64,000 nt of DNA. Origin: Ipomoea triloba. Its lineage: Eukaryota; Streptophyta; Magnoliopsida; Solanales; Convolvulaceae. The notes below the pieces were generated by a model. That model worked only from the letters and a program-made list of their open reading frames with translations, was not told the DNA's origin and made no database searches. The first letter of the stretch is position 1. Every line of letters begins with the position of its first letter. Positions 1-12,374 of this stretch are shown piece by piece. The stretch is taken from NCBI RefSeq assembly GCF_003576645.1, contig NC_044916.1, positions 7,261,002 through 7,325,001 on the forward strand. The letters are read 5' to 3'. A program made the position numbers and the translations under genes.

Positions 1-540
1 CAAGAGCTAAGATAATTTTTTTTTTTTTGAGTAAATTTGTTACTTCAATTAAAATAATGAAGTTTAGCCTGCATGAGCAGCCCAGTTGATAATTTGGAAA
101 GAAAGGTCTGGAATCGAGTTTTATTGACGACAGTGTAAGAACAACTTCTCAAAGTCAGAGATTCCTTGTGTGCAGTAAGTAAATGTTTAGCTTTTGTGGT
201 CAATTGAGTTATCATGATTTATGTTATCCCAGATACTCTGGTCGATAAACACTATGTTTAAAAAAATATACGTCATAATGAGTGGCATAGAGCTGCGGGT
301 TTTCCCTTTTCAATTTTGTGGTCTCAAAAAGAGAAAAATAAAATGAAAAAGGAAAAAAATGTCGAAGAAAAGCGGAAAAAAGGTGAGAGAAACAAAGATA
401 GAACAGAGCCTGAGGTAGAAAAGATAGAGTAGGGATTTTATACGTAAAGGATTTATAAAAAAATAATTAAACTGAAAAAAAAAACAAAAATTAAACCCTC
501 TCAGTTCACACCTCGAACATCAGGAAGAAGAGATAAGGCA
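1..540. other. upstream region of the CID7-like gene
   Basis: No gene is visible here. The stretch is AT-rich with A-runs, and probably holds the promoter of the gene that follows. I could not pick a confident TATA box. Confidence 0.4.
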
Positions 541-651
541 GAGATTTACTCTTTTTTCCTTTTCTGTCTTAATTTCTATCTGTTTCTCTCTCTATTTCTG
601 TTTCAGTGAGCACGGATGGATCCATTTGATGTGCTGTCAAAGCTTCGTGAA
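540..651 (+). other. probable first exon (5' leader) of the CID7-like gene
   Basis: A pyrimidine-rich leader ends in AAG/GTAAAA at about 651, which looks like a 5' splice site. It contains an ATG at 616 followed by 12 open codons (MDPFDVLSKLRE). These would stay in frame if spliced to the acceptor TTTTGCAG ending at 1297. A second acceptor, TTTTGCAG, ends at 1389. The main family-conserved start is the ATG at 1500, so this exon is either untranslated with a short upstream ORF or an N-terminal extension. A cDNA would decide. Confidence 0.5.
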
Positions 652-1499
652 GGTAAAAACACAAAAAACGATCAGATCTTTGAGTTTAGCTTCGACTTGT
701 GGTTGTTTCTTGTTTGAACTTTGAGTTGTTCAGTATTGTTACGTTTCCTTTCATTTCAGTTGAGATTCCTGGAGATCTGTGGAGATTGTGCTGTAATAAG
801 ATTGAAATTTTATTTCTGCTTCTACTGCTTGTTAGCTTTAACTTCGTTTAGTTCCTTTAGTGAGTGCAAGTTTGTGATTTGTTTTTAGGGTTTTAAAAAA
901 TGTCTGTATATTTAGGGTTTAATTTAATGGATTTTGTAATTTCTGTTGATTAGGAATTTTGAGCAGTTTTGCTTGAACCTGTAATTTTACCCCCAAAAAA
1001 AAAGCAAAAAAAAAAAAAAGAAAGTATCTTTTGCCTGTTGAGGGTTTTATAAATACTTGATATTCAAAAACTTGGATTTTGTTGCTGTACGTGCTTGTAT
1101 TTTAATTAATTGTATTTCTGGATTGTCATTTAGCTGGATATAGATGTTTATCAGATTGTTATTCCTGTAATTAATAGATTTATATAGATTTTACTATTTT
1201 AGAGTACCTTCTGACTTACTGTTATTGTTGAAGTCTAAATGTGGTAGTAATATTAATGTCAATTCAATCAATTGGTGTCTGTTAAGTCTTTTGCAGATGC
1301 TCTTGAAAAATTAGATGATACCTTCACAAGAAATAGTATGACCTTGTGTTTTGAACTAAAACTTTTGCCACTATACTCTGTTTTGCAGGCTTTGGCTGAT
1401 AATGTTCTTCTGAGATTGTGCCTTTTTAAGTTCTATGCATGTAAAGACCCTTTATTCTTGAATAAAGATTTTTTAGAAAAGCCAAAAAGAGGAAAAATA

Positions 1500-3186
1500 A
1501 TGAACATTTCAGGAAAAGGGGTTTCAATCAGTGACAAAAAGCTAATTTCAGCCAAGGCGACAACATTGAATCCTAATGCTGCAGAATTCGTTCCTCTTGC
1601 ACTCAAATCACCCTCTGGTAGTACTAGCACTGCAGGTGCATCAAAGTTTGCAAACACGAATACAAGTACACTAGGAAAAGCTGTGTTAGATAGATCAGAA
1701 TCATCTGCTTCAAATAACTCAGATGATGAAGCACACCAGTACTGGCGGCGTCAACTCCCTGACGACATTACACCTGATTTCAAGGTCATGGGAGAAGATG
1801 ATTCTCATGGGCTCAATAATCTTCCCTTTTCCAGTTTGTCGTTGACTGATATCACTGAAGCTTCAAGATTCTCCGGCTCAACAGGCAGTGGGTTTATGCT
1901 GAAAGAGCAGCAGGAATTATCACCACATCAAATCAGCGGTACTAGCTTTAGTGAAGCAACAAGCTATTCCATTTCACCCTTTGCTGAGGCTGCATCATCA
2001 ACAGCATTTCATCTCTTGCCTGGTAAACCTTGGGATAAACAGCTTATGAACAATGGACAGTTTCTAACTAGTCCTAGAGATGGGCCTCTTTATAATGGGA
2101 ACTCTAGACATGGGTACCTAACTGATGGGATCAACAAGCAGCCATTTGTAGAAAATACCGACGCCTCTTTTGAATTCCTGTCTTCGAAATTCCCTGGTTT
2201 TGCAGCTGAAAGTCTTGCTGAGGTGTACTATGCCAGTGGAGGTGACTTGGCCCTGACAATGGATATGCTTACTCAACTAGAGGTATTGCTCTCAAACTTT
2301 TAACATGTCAAGTATTGTACCTTTGCACTGTTGGTTAATCCTTTGCCCATCTATAATGATATTGATGTAGATCTAGCATACTTGCTACTTTCACTTTGTT
2401 GTCTTACGCAGCAAAGCTAAGTTGAGGAAGTCCTATGGTTAGGTGAGAGCAATTCCTCAGTAATTTTTCTTAGCTAAACTAAAGAGAACCAACTCATGCT
2501 CAGGACACATGATTATATCTTAGAAATCATGATTTGGAATTGAGAAAGTTACTGTGTGGATTTTCTGGTTAAAATAATGGGGCAGTTGTGTATTTTATTG
2601 TGAATTGGACTCACCATTCAAGTATTTTGCTACTGATAAGGAGGTAAAGCAGAAGGATATTAGACAACCTTTAAGAAGCTGAAAAAGTTGAAGTGTGATT
2701 TTAACTCTTAATTGAAATGGACAATTGCTGTATGCCTATCTTTATGTCAATAGTTAAAAGTGTTAAACAGTTAAACTCATGTTGAAGTGTGAAAATTGCT
2801 TTTTAATGCTTTGACGTTCAAATCATCAACATGAATACTTCCAATGATCCGTATTCCTTGCGACCATGTTGGGCATAATTGTTTTGAGCATCTTTTGTGG
2901 AAAATTTCTATTAATGATCTGAACTTGCAATATCATTGCTGATTGTTACAGACACATTTGTTTCCTAAAGTTCTTTGGAGTTTTGCTATAACTTTTAGCT
3001 CCTTGATCATTACTTTTTCATATAATTGACTCTCAGACTCTAAAAGGTGTTTTTATTTATTTATTTATATATTTATTTATAATGTTCTATGCAGTATACA
3101 TGCTGAGTTTGATAGATATTGGAAGTCTAGTCTTTTCATACACATTTCTTTTTCTCAAAATCACTGTGTTGTCGTCGTCATCATCA

Positions 3187-3239
<53 letters not shown>

Positions 3240-5660
3240 TGTTAAGTTAGAGGGGAAATTCTTTATTCTGGAATGTTTGTAACCATTATTAAGGCATAAT
3301 TTAATCTATTTGAATATTATTGCAGCTTCAAGGTGATGGTGGGTTGAGTCAGAATCTGAATTCTAAGCCCTTGTCTACTTCATATCTGAGTGCATTGGAT
3401 TTCCCTGCTCCTTATGTGACAGATAATCAAAACAACTTTTTGAAGTACACTGGAGATGATACTCAACAGAACTTGAGTCTCTATAGGCCATCTGATAAGG
3501 ATAACACTCTAATGTTCAGATCTGGCTCTTCTGTCCCTTCTAGAGGTGCTGTTGATTTTGCATCTGCTGTCAAGAAGATGGCACATCAAGATTCTAGCAT
3601 CTGGAAGTATGACAGAAATGGATTAGCTGATGCAAGTGTTGGATCAAGTAGAAATTCTAATGCCATGTTTAGTTCTTACAATGGTAGCCAAAGTAGAGGG
3701 TTCTATGGCGACAGGTTGCAAAGTCGAGGGTCAACTCATGCAGGTCCTGTTTGGCTTGAAACTGGAGATGCAGTTGGTAATATACTTTGACATTTAATTA
3801 TGGACAAATACATTTTCTTGAGCATATATCTGCTCTAATTTTGTTGAGATCACAGCAAACATGTATTCCGAAATTCGGGAAGAAGCTCGTGACCATGCAC
3901 ATTTACGCAATGCATACTTGGAACAGGTATGTGTTACAAGGAGTAATGATGAATGAGGGTAACAATATCCAGATATACAACAAATCCATGTGTATTCTTA
4001 TTCATATTTCTATTCATATTCATTTAAAAGCGATGAAACTGTATCAGAGTAGAGGAAGGGAATGGCTTGCTTAATTTTGCTAAAGGATAAGAATGATTTT
4101 GTCTCATGGTCAAAGAAATATTCTAAATTTATTTTATAATGCTTTCAATTTGAGCATAATAAGATATAAAATATAAATGTGTAGTCCAACTATAAGTTTA
4201 AGTTTTTAGTTGAGATGGAATGTGCATCCTTTCAATTTGGTATCAGAGTGTTGCTTGGCCTATTTAGAAGTACTTGGCCTGCATACGCGAGGGACGTGAT
4301 GAGCATAATATGATATAAAATATAAATACTATAAATGTGTAGTCCAAATATAAGCTTAGGCTTTTAGTTGAAATGGAATACATCTTTCAATTATTATTAT
4401 GACTAAATTACAATTGCTTACTGCATTTACACTTTTTAAATTTTAATACATCCATGGTATCCCCTCCTTCCCCTTTCTATCATAACATTTTGCTTGGAAT
4501 ATCCTTTTATGAAGTGTTTCTTGGATTTACATAACACACACAATTGTAGAAGTAATTATGGCAACATGAAGAAGAGGTGAAAGTTCTTTAGATAAAAATC
4601 TTGATTTTGTCTCACCCTTAAAATGTCTACCTTATCGGGCAATACATTTCCTTGGTATAGTTGTATGTTATGTCAAGTAATACTGTAGCACAATGAGTTG
4701 TAAGGAACGTTAAGATGGGAAATCAATAATAAGATGGAAAGCTGAGTGTAACTTCTATGATCCTTGTCTCATTTTATGCATGGTGAATGCCATTTGCTTA
4801 ACCATAGGATAATATATGCAAATTACATCATGTTTATGCTTGTATTATACCAAATTCAGTTTAGTTCAACAGATTCTTTGTTACTCTATGAAATGTCATA
4901 ATTAACCTTGTTATTCTGTTCTATTTGATCTTCTACCACTGCGATATTCTGGCAAGAGCAGGCTCGGCAGGCAAATCTTATTGGCAACAAGGCTTTAGCT
5001 AAGGAATGGAACACTAATGGGCAGCTACATAATATGCAGATAAATGCTGCTCATGGGAAGTCACAAGAATCTCTATTTCGCCTAAGGTAGGTTTATTGTT
5101 CATACTACACGTAAGCATTTTAGGTTCAGAACACTTTGGATGTTTGTTTGAGTATGGTCTATCTCTTGATAAAAGCGTGCTTGTATTCTCAACCATTCTA
5201 TTTTATCAAGAGGCACCGCTTTCACCCTTTTATTGCCTGCTTTTGCAATAAATTTGTGTGCCCGTCGTCCTACAGTAAAGTACTTAGGAGGCTCATCAAA
5301 TGTCAAATAGTTGTGGCTAGTTCATGTTGTTGCAGTGCTACCATGCAACAATATAATTTGATACTAAGTTGTATAAGGGGATATGTTGATGCTTTGTGCC
5401 TATGCTAATCGCTAAAGAGCCCAACTAATGTAATAGCGATTAGCATAGGCATAAAGCATCAACATATCCCCCCTTATACAACTTAGGAATGGCAACGGGG
5501 CAGGGCGGGGTGGGGCGGGGAATTGGAAAAATTCCCATCTCCGTCCCCGGTCAACTCCTTAGTCAAAGTGTCAAATTAGTGTTAGTTTTTAATAATCAAA
5601 TAAGAAAATTGAAAACCAATTGAAACCTAAGTCCTAATTTCATAAATTTAAATACTTAAG

Positions 5661-5717
<57 letters not shown>

Positions 5718-6749
5718 TTTTAATTATAATAATTATTCGGGGGTGGGGCGGGGTATCCCTGTCCCCAACGAGGAATGACACACATTCCCCGTCCTTGTCC
5801 CCATTCCTCAAAAATTTTTCCCGTCCTCATTGGGGTGGGGATCGGGGGATCCCCGTTGGGGACAGGGCAAATTACCATCCCTTAATTTAGCCCAGAACTG
5901 CTGCCAGATTTTTATGGATCAAGTCATATACTCATATAATGTATTCATGAACCCTGTAGGGAATCAACCTTAGGTTGTGTTTGATTGGAGACTCTACTAT
6001 AGGATTTGATACCCATTACCAGTTTGTTTGCATACTTTTGCAATAATTATAAAACCCATTACTGTTTTCTTCCCCTACTTTTGAACAATGGAATAAAGAA
6101 TAGGGAAGAAAAAAAAAATAGTCATTCTCCATGCATTAAATATAGAACTTTAATATATACACACATATATGTATGTGTATATTATATGTATGGAGTAATA
6201 TATATTTTTATATATTTATTTATTTTTATTTTAATTAATTAATTAATTATTTTGATTCCAGTTCCTATTTACTACCAAATAAAGAGACTCTTTCTACTTA
6301 AACCCATTACCATTATCAAGTATTTGATTCCTGTTATTATTCTGATTCCAATGTTTGAACCAAACCAACCACAGTTGAGTTCAACTATACTCATAATGTA
6401 TATTTAGTTGAGAATGTTCAAGTTACTCCATGTAGTGGTGTTTAATATATTTTGCAGGAATCAAGAGATTCAAGGCAATGGCAGAGGACAAGATAGACTC
6501 ATAGATCTGCATGGATATAATGTTAATGATGCTCTTCTTGTCCTGAAGCGTGAGCTGGCTGGATTGAGAAATGCAGCGAGATCAACAGATCAGCAATTGC
6601 AGGTCTTCATTTCTGTAGGAATAGGGCAGCCTACCAAGGGTTCAAGGACTCCCGGTAAACTTCCAATTGCCGTACAATACTACCTGCTAGAGGAGGGCCT
6701 TGACTACTCTGAACCCCAACCAGGGCTGCTCCGAGTTGTGATGTACTGA
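1500..6749 (+). CDS. CID7-like: PABP-interacting protein, CID5/6/7 type (PAM2-CUE-DUF1771-SMR)
   Basis: Five coding exons: 1500-2282, 3326-3776, 3856-3926, 4962-5086 and 6458-6749, all with GT-AG borders and continuous frame, give 573 residues, close to the family's usual length. In order: a PAM2 motif at residues 22-33 (TLNPNAAEFVPL), which in this family binds the MLLE domain of poly(A)-binding protein; a serine-rich linker; a CUE-type ubiquitin-binding fold at about 221-261 (FPGF...ASGGDLALTMDMLTQLE); a DUF1771 helix pair at about 413-477 (YSEIREEARDHAHLRNAY); and an SMR domain from 490 to the end with LIDLHGY and a GIGQPTKG-like loop. The role is expected in cytoplasmic mRNA metabolism, and SMR domains can carry nuclease activity. 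The start was chosen because the Met lies 22 residues before PAM2, as in relatives. All domains are intact. It is close to CID7, but CID5 or CID6 cannot be excluded. Confidence 0.93.
3058..3240. repeat. (TTTA)n and (ATT)n microsatellites in intron
   Basis: A short TTTA array lies near 3052-3080, and a pure ATT run of about 18 units follows TCA triplets at 3178-3239. Both lie in the intron between the CUE and linker exons, just before the acceptor at 3325. Length polymorphism between individuals is likely. Confidence 0.9.
5364..5487. repeat. near-perfect hairpin in CID7-like intron
   Basis: Arms 5364-5414 and 5434-5487 are inverted copies of each other (CTAAGTTGTATAAGG... against ...CCTTATACAACTTAG). 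They differ by a 2-base indel and about one substitution, with a 19-base loop. It abuts the G-rich element that follows. Confidence 0.9.
5487..5883. mobile_element. G-rich TIR element (GGRATGGYAA ends) in intron
   Basis: The left end reads GGAATGGCAACGGGGC and the right end, reversed, GGGATGGTAATTTGCCC. Internal sequence next to both ends is a run of GGGGCGGGG and its complement. A (TC)n(TA)n tract lies at about 5661-5714. Elements with GGGATGGCAACGGGG-type ends are common in plant introns. No coding capacity is present, so this is non-autonomous. Confidence 0.7.
5972..6387. mobile_element. candidate Tourist-like MITE in intron
   Basis: The left end GGTTGTGTTTGATTGG and the right end, reversed, GGTTGGTTTGGTTCAAACA resemble each other and the GGNNNTGTTTGG ends of Tourist (PIF/Harbinger) MITEs. 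The interior is AT-rich with short ATTA repeats. The borders are approximate. Confidence 0.5.
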
Positions 6750-8040
6750 GTCAAGGTATAGGAGTTTTTTGATGACACACAGCATAACCCATGGAATCAT
6801 CAAGAAAAAAGAAAAAAGAAAAAAGAAAAAAAAAAGAAGAATATTGTTGTACCTGTAAATTGGAGGGATCAGAGATTAGGGCAACTCAGAAAGCAGTAGG
6901 GAACAAAGAAAAAAAATGGAAATGGAGATGTGTTCTGAAATTTGTACCGGTAAGGTATACTTGGTCCTATAGGTGGATACCTTTTTGTAGCAGTTTGGGA
7001 CTTGCATGAGCCAGCCCCAAGTATTTTTGTACCTTTACCTTTTTGTCTATATTTGCTGATGTATTTTGATAGAATTCTTTTTACATAATAGTTGAATTCA
7101 CCAAAATATTCATCTTTGGTATATATCTCTCACAAATGAGGCTGTTCCAGTTTTACTTAATTGTGTTATAGACTGGAGCTGATGCAAGTTGAGCCTGGTT
7201 TTGAAACTGCACAAATTTTCGGCGTTCTTGCTCTTTTTTTCTGTGCACCTTTTGATTTATTCATTTTGTTGTTTTTTGCTACTGAAAACAACTGTTAAAT
7301 TCTATCAGTAGTTCCCTTGGTTGTAGGAGTTTGTTAAGTGTTAGTCCTTATGAGATGTTGTGAACGATTGGAAGCAACTCAAGCAAGGGATTATGGCATG
7401 AATGAAGTCATATCTTCTTCATTCTCTCAGTTCTCTTCTTCTCTTCCTCTTTTTTGCAAATCTCTATAATTCGATCTGCTGTGAGTCCTTAGGGCCTCAG
7501 AGTATCTTCCATCAAAATATCTCTCAAAGTCGTTGGTGGCTCGTTCATCATGTACAATTGAATGTTTTTAACTATAGAAATTCACCTACACTCTTTGAAA
7601 GAATTGATGTTAAACCATAGTTGAAAAAATTGTTGGGTGCTTGGGGAGTGCCTAGGCTGCGATTAATCGGCACTTAGGTATCCGTGTATTTATTTTATAT
7701 ATAATTTTTAACATTTGTTTAAATTTTTTTTTATTTTTAAGACTTAATAATTATAAACTATTTAATGTTTTAATTAATATTAAATATTAACCTAAAAATA
7801 TCTAGAATTTGAACAATTTATGGTTGTTTGTCTCAAAACAATATCGTTTTGAATGAAATAACACATTTTAAAAAAGAAAACAATAGCTAATCGTCTGACT
7901 ATGTGGTCTATACTAGTCGGTGCCAAAGAGGTCTAGGAAGCCTAGATCATCGATTTTGGTGATACACTAGGCGGGCGACCAGTGCCTAGCGCCTAGGCGA
8001 GATTTAAGAAACATTTTTAAAGAGTTTTTGATAAATTTAA
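6750..8040. other. 3' UTR of CID7-like gene and intergenic repeat
   Basis: The probable 3' UTR runs from 6750 to roughly 7100. A repeat at about 7630-8015 starts with GTGCTTGGGGAGTGCCTAGG and ends with GCCTAGCGCCTAGGCG. It is related in composition and motif to the repeat at 52140-52405. I see no credible gene. Confidence 0.5.
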
Positions 8041-8047
8041 AATCTTA

Positions 8048-8291
8048 GAGCATCTCCAACAGTTGAAGGTTTTGGTTAGATTTTTTGTGCCACATAGGAT
8101 ACAGAGAATAGGAAAATTGCATATTAAAAAAAAGATGTTTAACACTTTTTTTTTTCTTATTGTGGGCTCCACAAAAAACTTTATCTCTAAAAAAAAAATT
8201 ATTTTCCCTCATTTCTTATCTTCCCTTCACACCACCTTCTCTTTCATCCAAATAAGAAAAAAAAATGTCAAAATCTATGATGGAGATGCTC
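8048..8291. mobile_element. short MITE with GAGCATCTCC ends
   Basis: The sequence starts GAGCATCTCCAACAG after TTA and ends GATGGAGATGCTC. The ends are inverted and match the widespread plant GAGCATCTCCAAC MITE type of PIF/Harbinger kind. The right-hand target copy is not exact. Confidence 0.65.
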
Positions 8292-8436
8292 TTTCATCTA
8301 TAATTTTTATTAAAAATATTTGAGATTCAACTATTTTCTAATTTATAGAATATAGGCTAAAGTGCCATTCCGCACCATGAATTATAAGCGATTCTTCATG
8401 CCGCACCATATCCTTTCATAAGTGATTCTTCGAGCG

Positions 8437-8998
8437 GCTCATAGAATGCTTGGGTATGTTAAGAGGTCACCAAGCCAAGGTATTTTTTATTCAGCTAACT
8501 CTATCTTCCATATTAAGGGGTTTTTCAGATTCTGACTGGGCTACTTGTCCGAAGACAAGGCGTTCTATTACTGGCTATTGCATTTTTTGGGGGGATTCTT
8601 TAGTCTCTTGGAGGTCGAAGAAGCAAGCAACTGTGTCACGGTCTTCTTCCGAGGCAGAATATAGAGCATTGGCTACTTGTGAGATACAATGGTTGTTATT
8701 TTTACTCAGTGGCCTCGATATAACACCGTTAGCCTCGGCCTTGCTATTTTCTAATAGTCAGTCTGCTATTGCTATCGCTATGAATCCCGTTTTTCACGAA
8801 CGAACCAAGCACATTGAGGTTGATTGCCATTTCGTTCGATAACGAATTGAGAATGGTGTTTTGAAAGTATTACATGTTTCCAGTTCCAATCAATTGGCGG
8901 ATTTCTTCACTAAGCCTCATGCACCGGCGTTGTTTAATTTTTTCAAGTCCAAGCTGGGTGTCCATTCCATCTATGATCCAGCTTGCGGGGGCATATTG
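8437..8998 (+). pseudogene. truncated Ty1/copia RNase H end
   Basis: This is only the 3' tail of a copia polyprotein. It begins in the connection region ([11 protein letters not shown]) and has the RNase H motifs [14 protein letters not shown] and a [19 protein letters not shown] end. A one-base shift lies near 8522 and an in-frame stop after CHFVR at about 8840. The stretch NQLADFFTKPHAP at about 8890-8925 marks the family C-terminus. Gag, protease, integrase and most of the reverse transcriptase are missing. It is inactive. Confidence 0.85.
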
Positions 8999-9900
8999 AA
9001 GTAGTATTAGTTGACATTTTCTTTGGTTGTTGTTGGTTTTATCTCCCACGGAATGGTCGAACAGCGGGCCAACACCATTGGAAAATTGACTAGCACTATC
9101 GGAAAAGTAGAGTAACTTTTCGGCCCTCTTTTGATTGCTTGATCGCTTTGAGTACAATGAGTTGCTTGTGAGTATGCTGGATTGCTTCTTGTCTATCTCT
9201 CGAGACCTAAAACCCCTATTTATACAAGTTATGAGGGATCTCTCCCTTAGGAAACTACTAAACTATATGTTAGATATTTTTTCCTTATTACATTTTGGGT
9301 ACTTTCCTAATCTATCTCGACCTTCCTTCCTTATCTCTTTCCTTCCACCACCGAATTCTTTTAGGAAACTCCGTAACTGCCTGCCTTACCTTATTCTTTT
9401 TACACCGCCTTCCTTGCACCGCCTATCTTGCACCACCTTTTTGGCCTCGGCCTTGTACTAGGTCAGTCCGGTCCGACTTATACTCATTTTGATTTTCTAC
9501 TCCGACCTCTCTTCCATGATAATTAATCTTTTCAATAGCTATGTTCAATCACTCTAAGTCTAAGATCTTCAGCTACCTTGTCACCTTTCCTATGATCCCC
9601 CAGTCGATCAGTCGGTGGTCGATCGAGTTCCGCCCCGTCCTTCTATCTTCCTCCGAGTCCTCTCTTTCTCAACATTGGTCGTCTCTTTCGTTCATGCCGA
9701 GCTTCTAACCCCGAGCCTTATTCTATCCCCTATCAGTTGTTATGTTTTAATTTTATTTAATTTGTTTTGTTTGTTATTTGTTCCTGATTGGTTAGTTAGG
9801 AGTCTGGGCATGCACATGCATGGTTGTTTCATCCCTTGTATTTATATCCTTTTGGATAGTAGTGTATGGTGTGAGATAATCTAACTTTTTAAGTTTTCTT
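8985..9900 (+). mobile_element. probable remnant of the 3' LTR of the truncated copia
   Basis: A purine-rich tract (GCGGGGGCA) at about 8985 follows the polyprotein end and should be the polypurine tract, so the LTR begins near 8994. The sequence continues without genes. I cannot define the right edge because no 5' LTR is left to compare. Confidence 0.45.
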
Positions 9901-12370
9901 CTCTTCCGCTATTCAAACTTCATTAAACTTCTAGTTATTAAACTTGTATTGTTGGATATTGTATTATGAACTTATGGTTTTGTCATTTTATGATTATTGA
10001 TTGATTGTAATTTTGTAATATGATACATGGATTTGTTGTAATATACTTGCCAGTTATGTATTAAGTATACTTTTTACAACATGTATGCTTTAAAAGGCTT
10101 TTAACATGTAGGTTTTAAATAGACTCAAAGCCTATTTATGACCTACTTTGAAGCCTTTTTAATGGCATACATACTAAATTGGCTTTTAAAAAAGCTTTCA
10201 TACTAGACCAGGCGAACTGTAGGCATGCTTTAGATTTTCATAACAGGCCTAGGCCTAATTTTTTAAAGTCTGGCTTGACTCGACTTATTTTCATCCCTAG
10301 CGGTGTCTTGCAAAAGGGGTAAGGATCAAGAAGGTAGCTTATAACCTTTTTCTTTTTCAGTATTTCCACAAAAACGATGTGACTAGATTGTTAGGGGACC
10401 GTCTTTGGGCTTTGGATCAAAGTTTACTGATACTATATGAGTTCATTACTATAATATTGTAAGTTCATTATAATAATATTGTATGTTCATTAAGATGACA
10501 TCAATTTATATATTATAATTTACATATAATATTCTTTTTTTTTTTTTTTTTTGTATAAATAAAATCAATGTTACAATCTTGAATGCAACTTAGTCGTAGT
10601 TTCATCATTTTAGGGCCTTTCGAGTATAGTGGGGCCTAACTTTAGGGCCATAATCCTTCAACTTTCAAATTTTTAACCAGCACTAGTCCTAACTTTGCCC
10701 TTACTTAAACTAACGGAAGGACCACAACTTGTTAAATTTGAAAGTTGAAGGACCACGAGTGGTTAAATTGAAAATTCAATACTAAACATTACTAGTCCGA
10801 TTGACATCTTTGTTGATAACATTACATAGTTACTTGTCGTGTAGTGAATTTATAAGGTGGCTTGTATCATTTACATGTCATGAAGTAAATCCCAACTTGT
10901 CGACGTCGTGGGTGGATTATTTCAAAACTTATCCGGCTCCATCGAAAGTAGGTACCCACTCTTATTTTTCAATTTTAGTTCAGCAATTCAGCCAACCCAA
11001 TAAGCCCGACAACTTGAGGTTTGGGGTTAGGGCCAACTTGACCCAAAAAAATAATGGATAGCACGAACTAATAAACTCCACAATATGACAAGACTAGGCC
11101 GAAACCGAGCGGACGGGCTCAATTGATATCCCTAAATCCATATTAAGTGAAAATTTCATTTTTGGTCCTATGACTATTGGGGTGTTATTAATTGGAGCTC
11201 ACAATAACACTGAAGCATTGCCAAAATCTACGACCTGAATTTTCATTTGTCTATGAAGTTCGAATCTTCAATTGGTGATCACAAATACAATGGGTAATTG
11301 GGAAACAAGAAGAATAGGAATTAGCCATAATGGCACATCGTGCTTCTCTTCCATCTCTTCGTTCTTCTCTTTCTCGTTGCCTCTATGTTTAGAGCTTAGA
11401 CGAAGTGGAATAAATAGGCTAAAATCAACTTTCCCCTTTTTGCATAAACATGAAAAGACGAGATTGCTCTTGTGGTTAAACATAATGTGATCAATTAAAT
11501 TTTTATGGTGAGTTTTATCCGACAATTTGACATCAGTGACAAATTGAATAATTAAGGATTTAAATTCACAATTTTGAAACTTGTAGACACCAATTAACAA
11601 CACATTCAAATTGAACACCGGAGACTTACGAAAGAGTACTTGAAATATAATCAAATGTAGACCATACTATCAAATAATATACCTTCAGTACACAAATAAT
11701 GTGTTTTTAGTATATTAAAAATGTATATTATATTTAAGAAAAGTGCATTATTTGATTATTGAAAGTACATTATTTTGTATAACATACATTCAATACACAA
11801 ATAATGTACTTTTAGTATGTAAAAAATGTATTTTTTGTTATAGCCTACACAACACTTAATTTGCCCTTGAGGCTGTTTGGGCCAAGTAGATAAGAGGTAT
11901 GTTCTTATTAAGCAAAAAATAATAATAATACCCGAATTTAGCTTTAACAAAACACGTCTGACATTTGCCAAACACCTCTAGTATTGGTACGAGGCAGAGC
12001 TCTGTCAAATTAAATTCATCCAAAATGTAAAACTAGTGGAATAGCACAGTGAACTTCCCAGAACCATAAAATAACAGAAACAGCTCATATTGTTTTCTTT
12101 GACCATGTAGCAAAAAGATAAAGAAAAAACAAATATAACTTAGTTCGAAGTTCACAGCAGCATTTTCATGCTTTTCAATATTTCGTCACATGAACTCTCC
12201 ACATGCAATCAAGTTTCCGGTGACGACTGCATGAAATTGAACAAGATGTTTGATCAGGTTTCTTGAATATATGAAACCGTATCACAAGGCACACAGGCAG
12301 TTAAAAGAGGAAGCTTGACAATGGTGGAGAGGAGTGCTATTTGCGTGTGGTAGAAAGCATCAGTACCAGT
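9900..12370. other. intergenic, repeat-derived
   Basis: No supported gene. A fragment at 10090-10290 is rich in AGGCTTT/AAAGCCT and AGGCCTAGG motifs. A small inverted repeat lies at about 10648-10762 (CCTTCAACTTTCAAATTT against AAATTTGAAAGTTGAAGG). At 11690-11830 short direct repeats of the 'cattcaatacacaaataatgta' kind recur. Confidence 0.6.
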
Positions 12371-12374
12371 AGAC

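Noticed and set aside
6791..7009. 72-residue lysine-rich frame after the CID7-like stop
   Set aside because: Sits in the 3' UTR and comes from an AAGAAAAAA run.
9135..9884. Open frames of about 90-110 residues after the truncated copia
   Set aside because: No domain, no splice or codon pattern, and the region is best read as LTR-derived sequence; the frames overlap in different phases.
10801..11061. 86-residue frame
   Set aside because: Low-complexity, no start context, no similarity that I recognise, in repeat-derived DNA.
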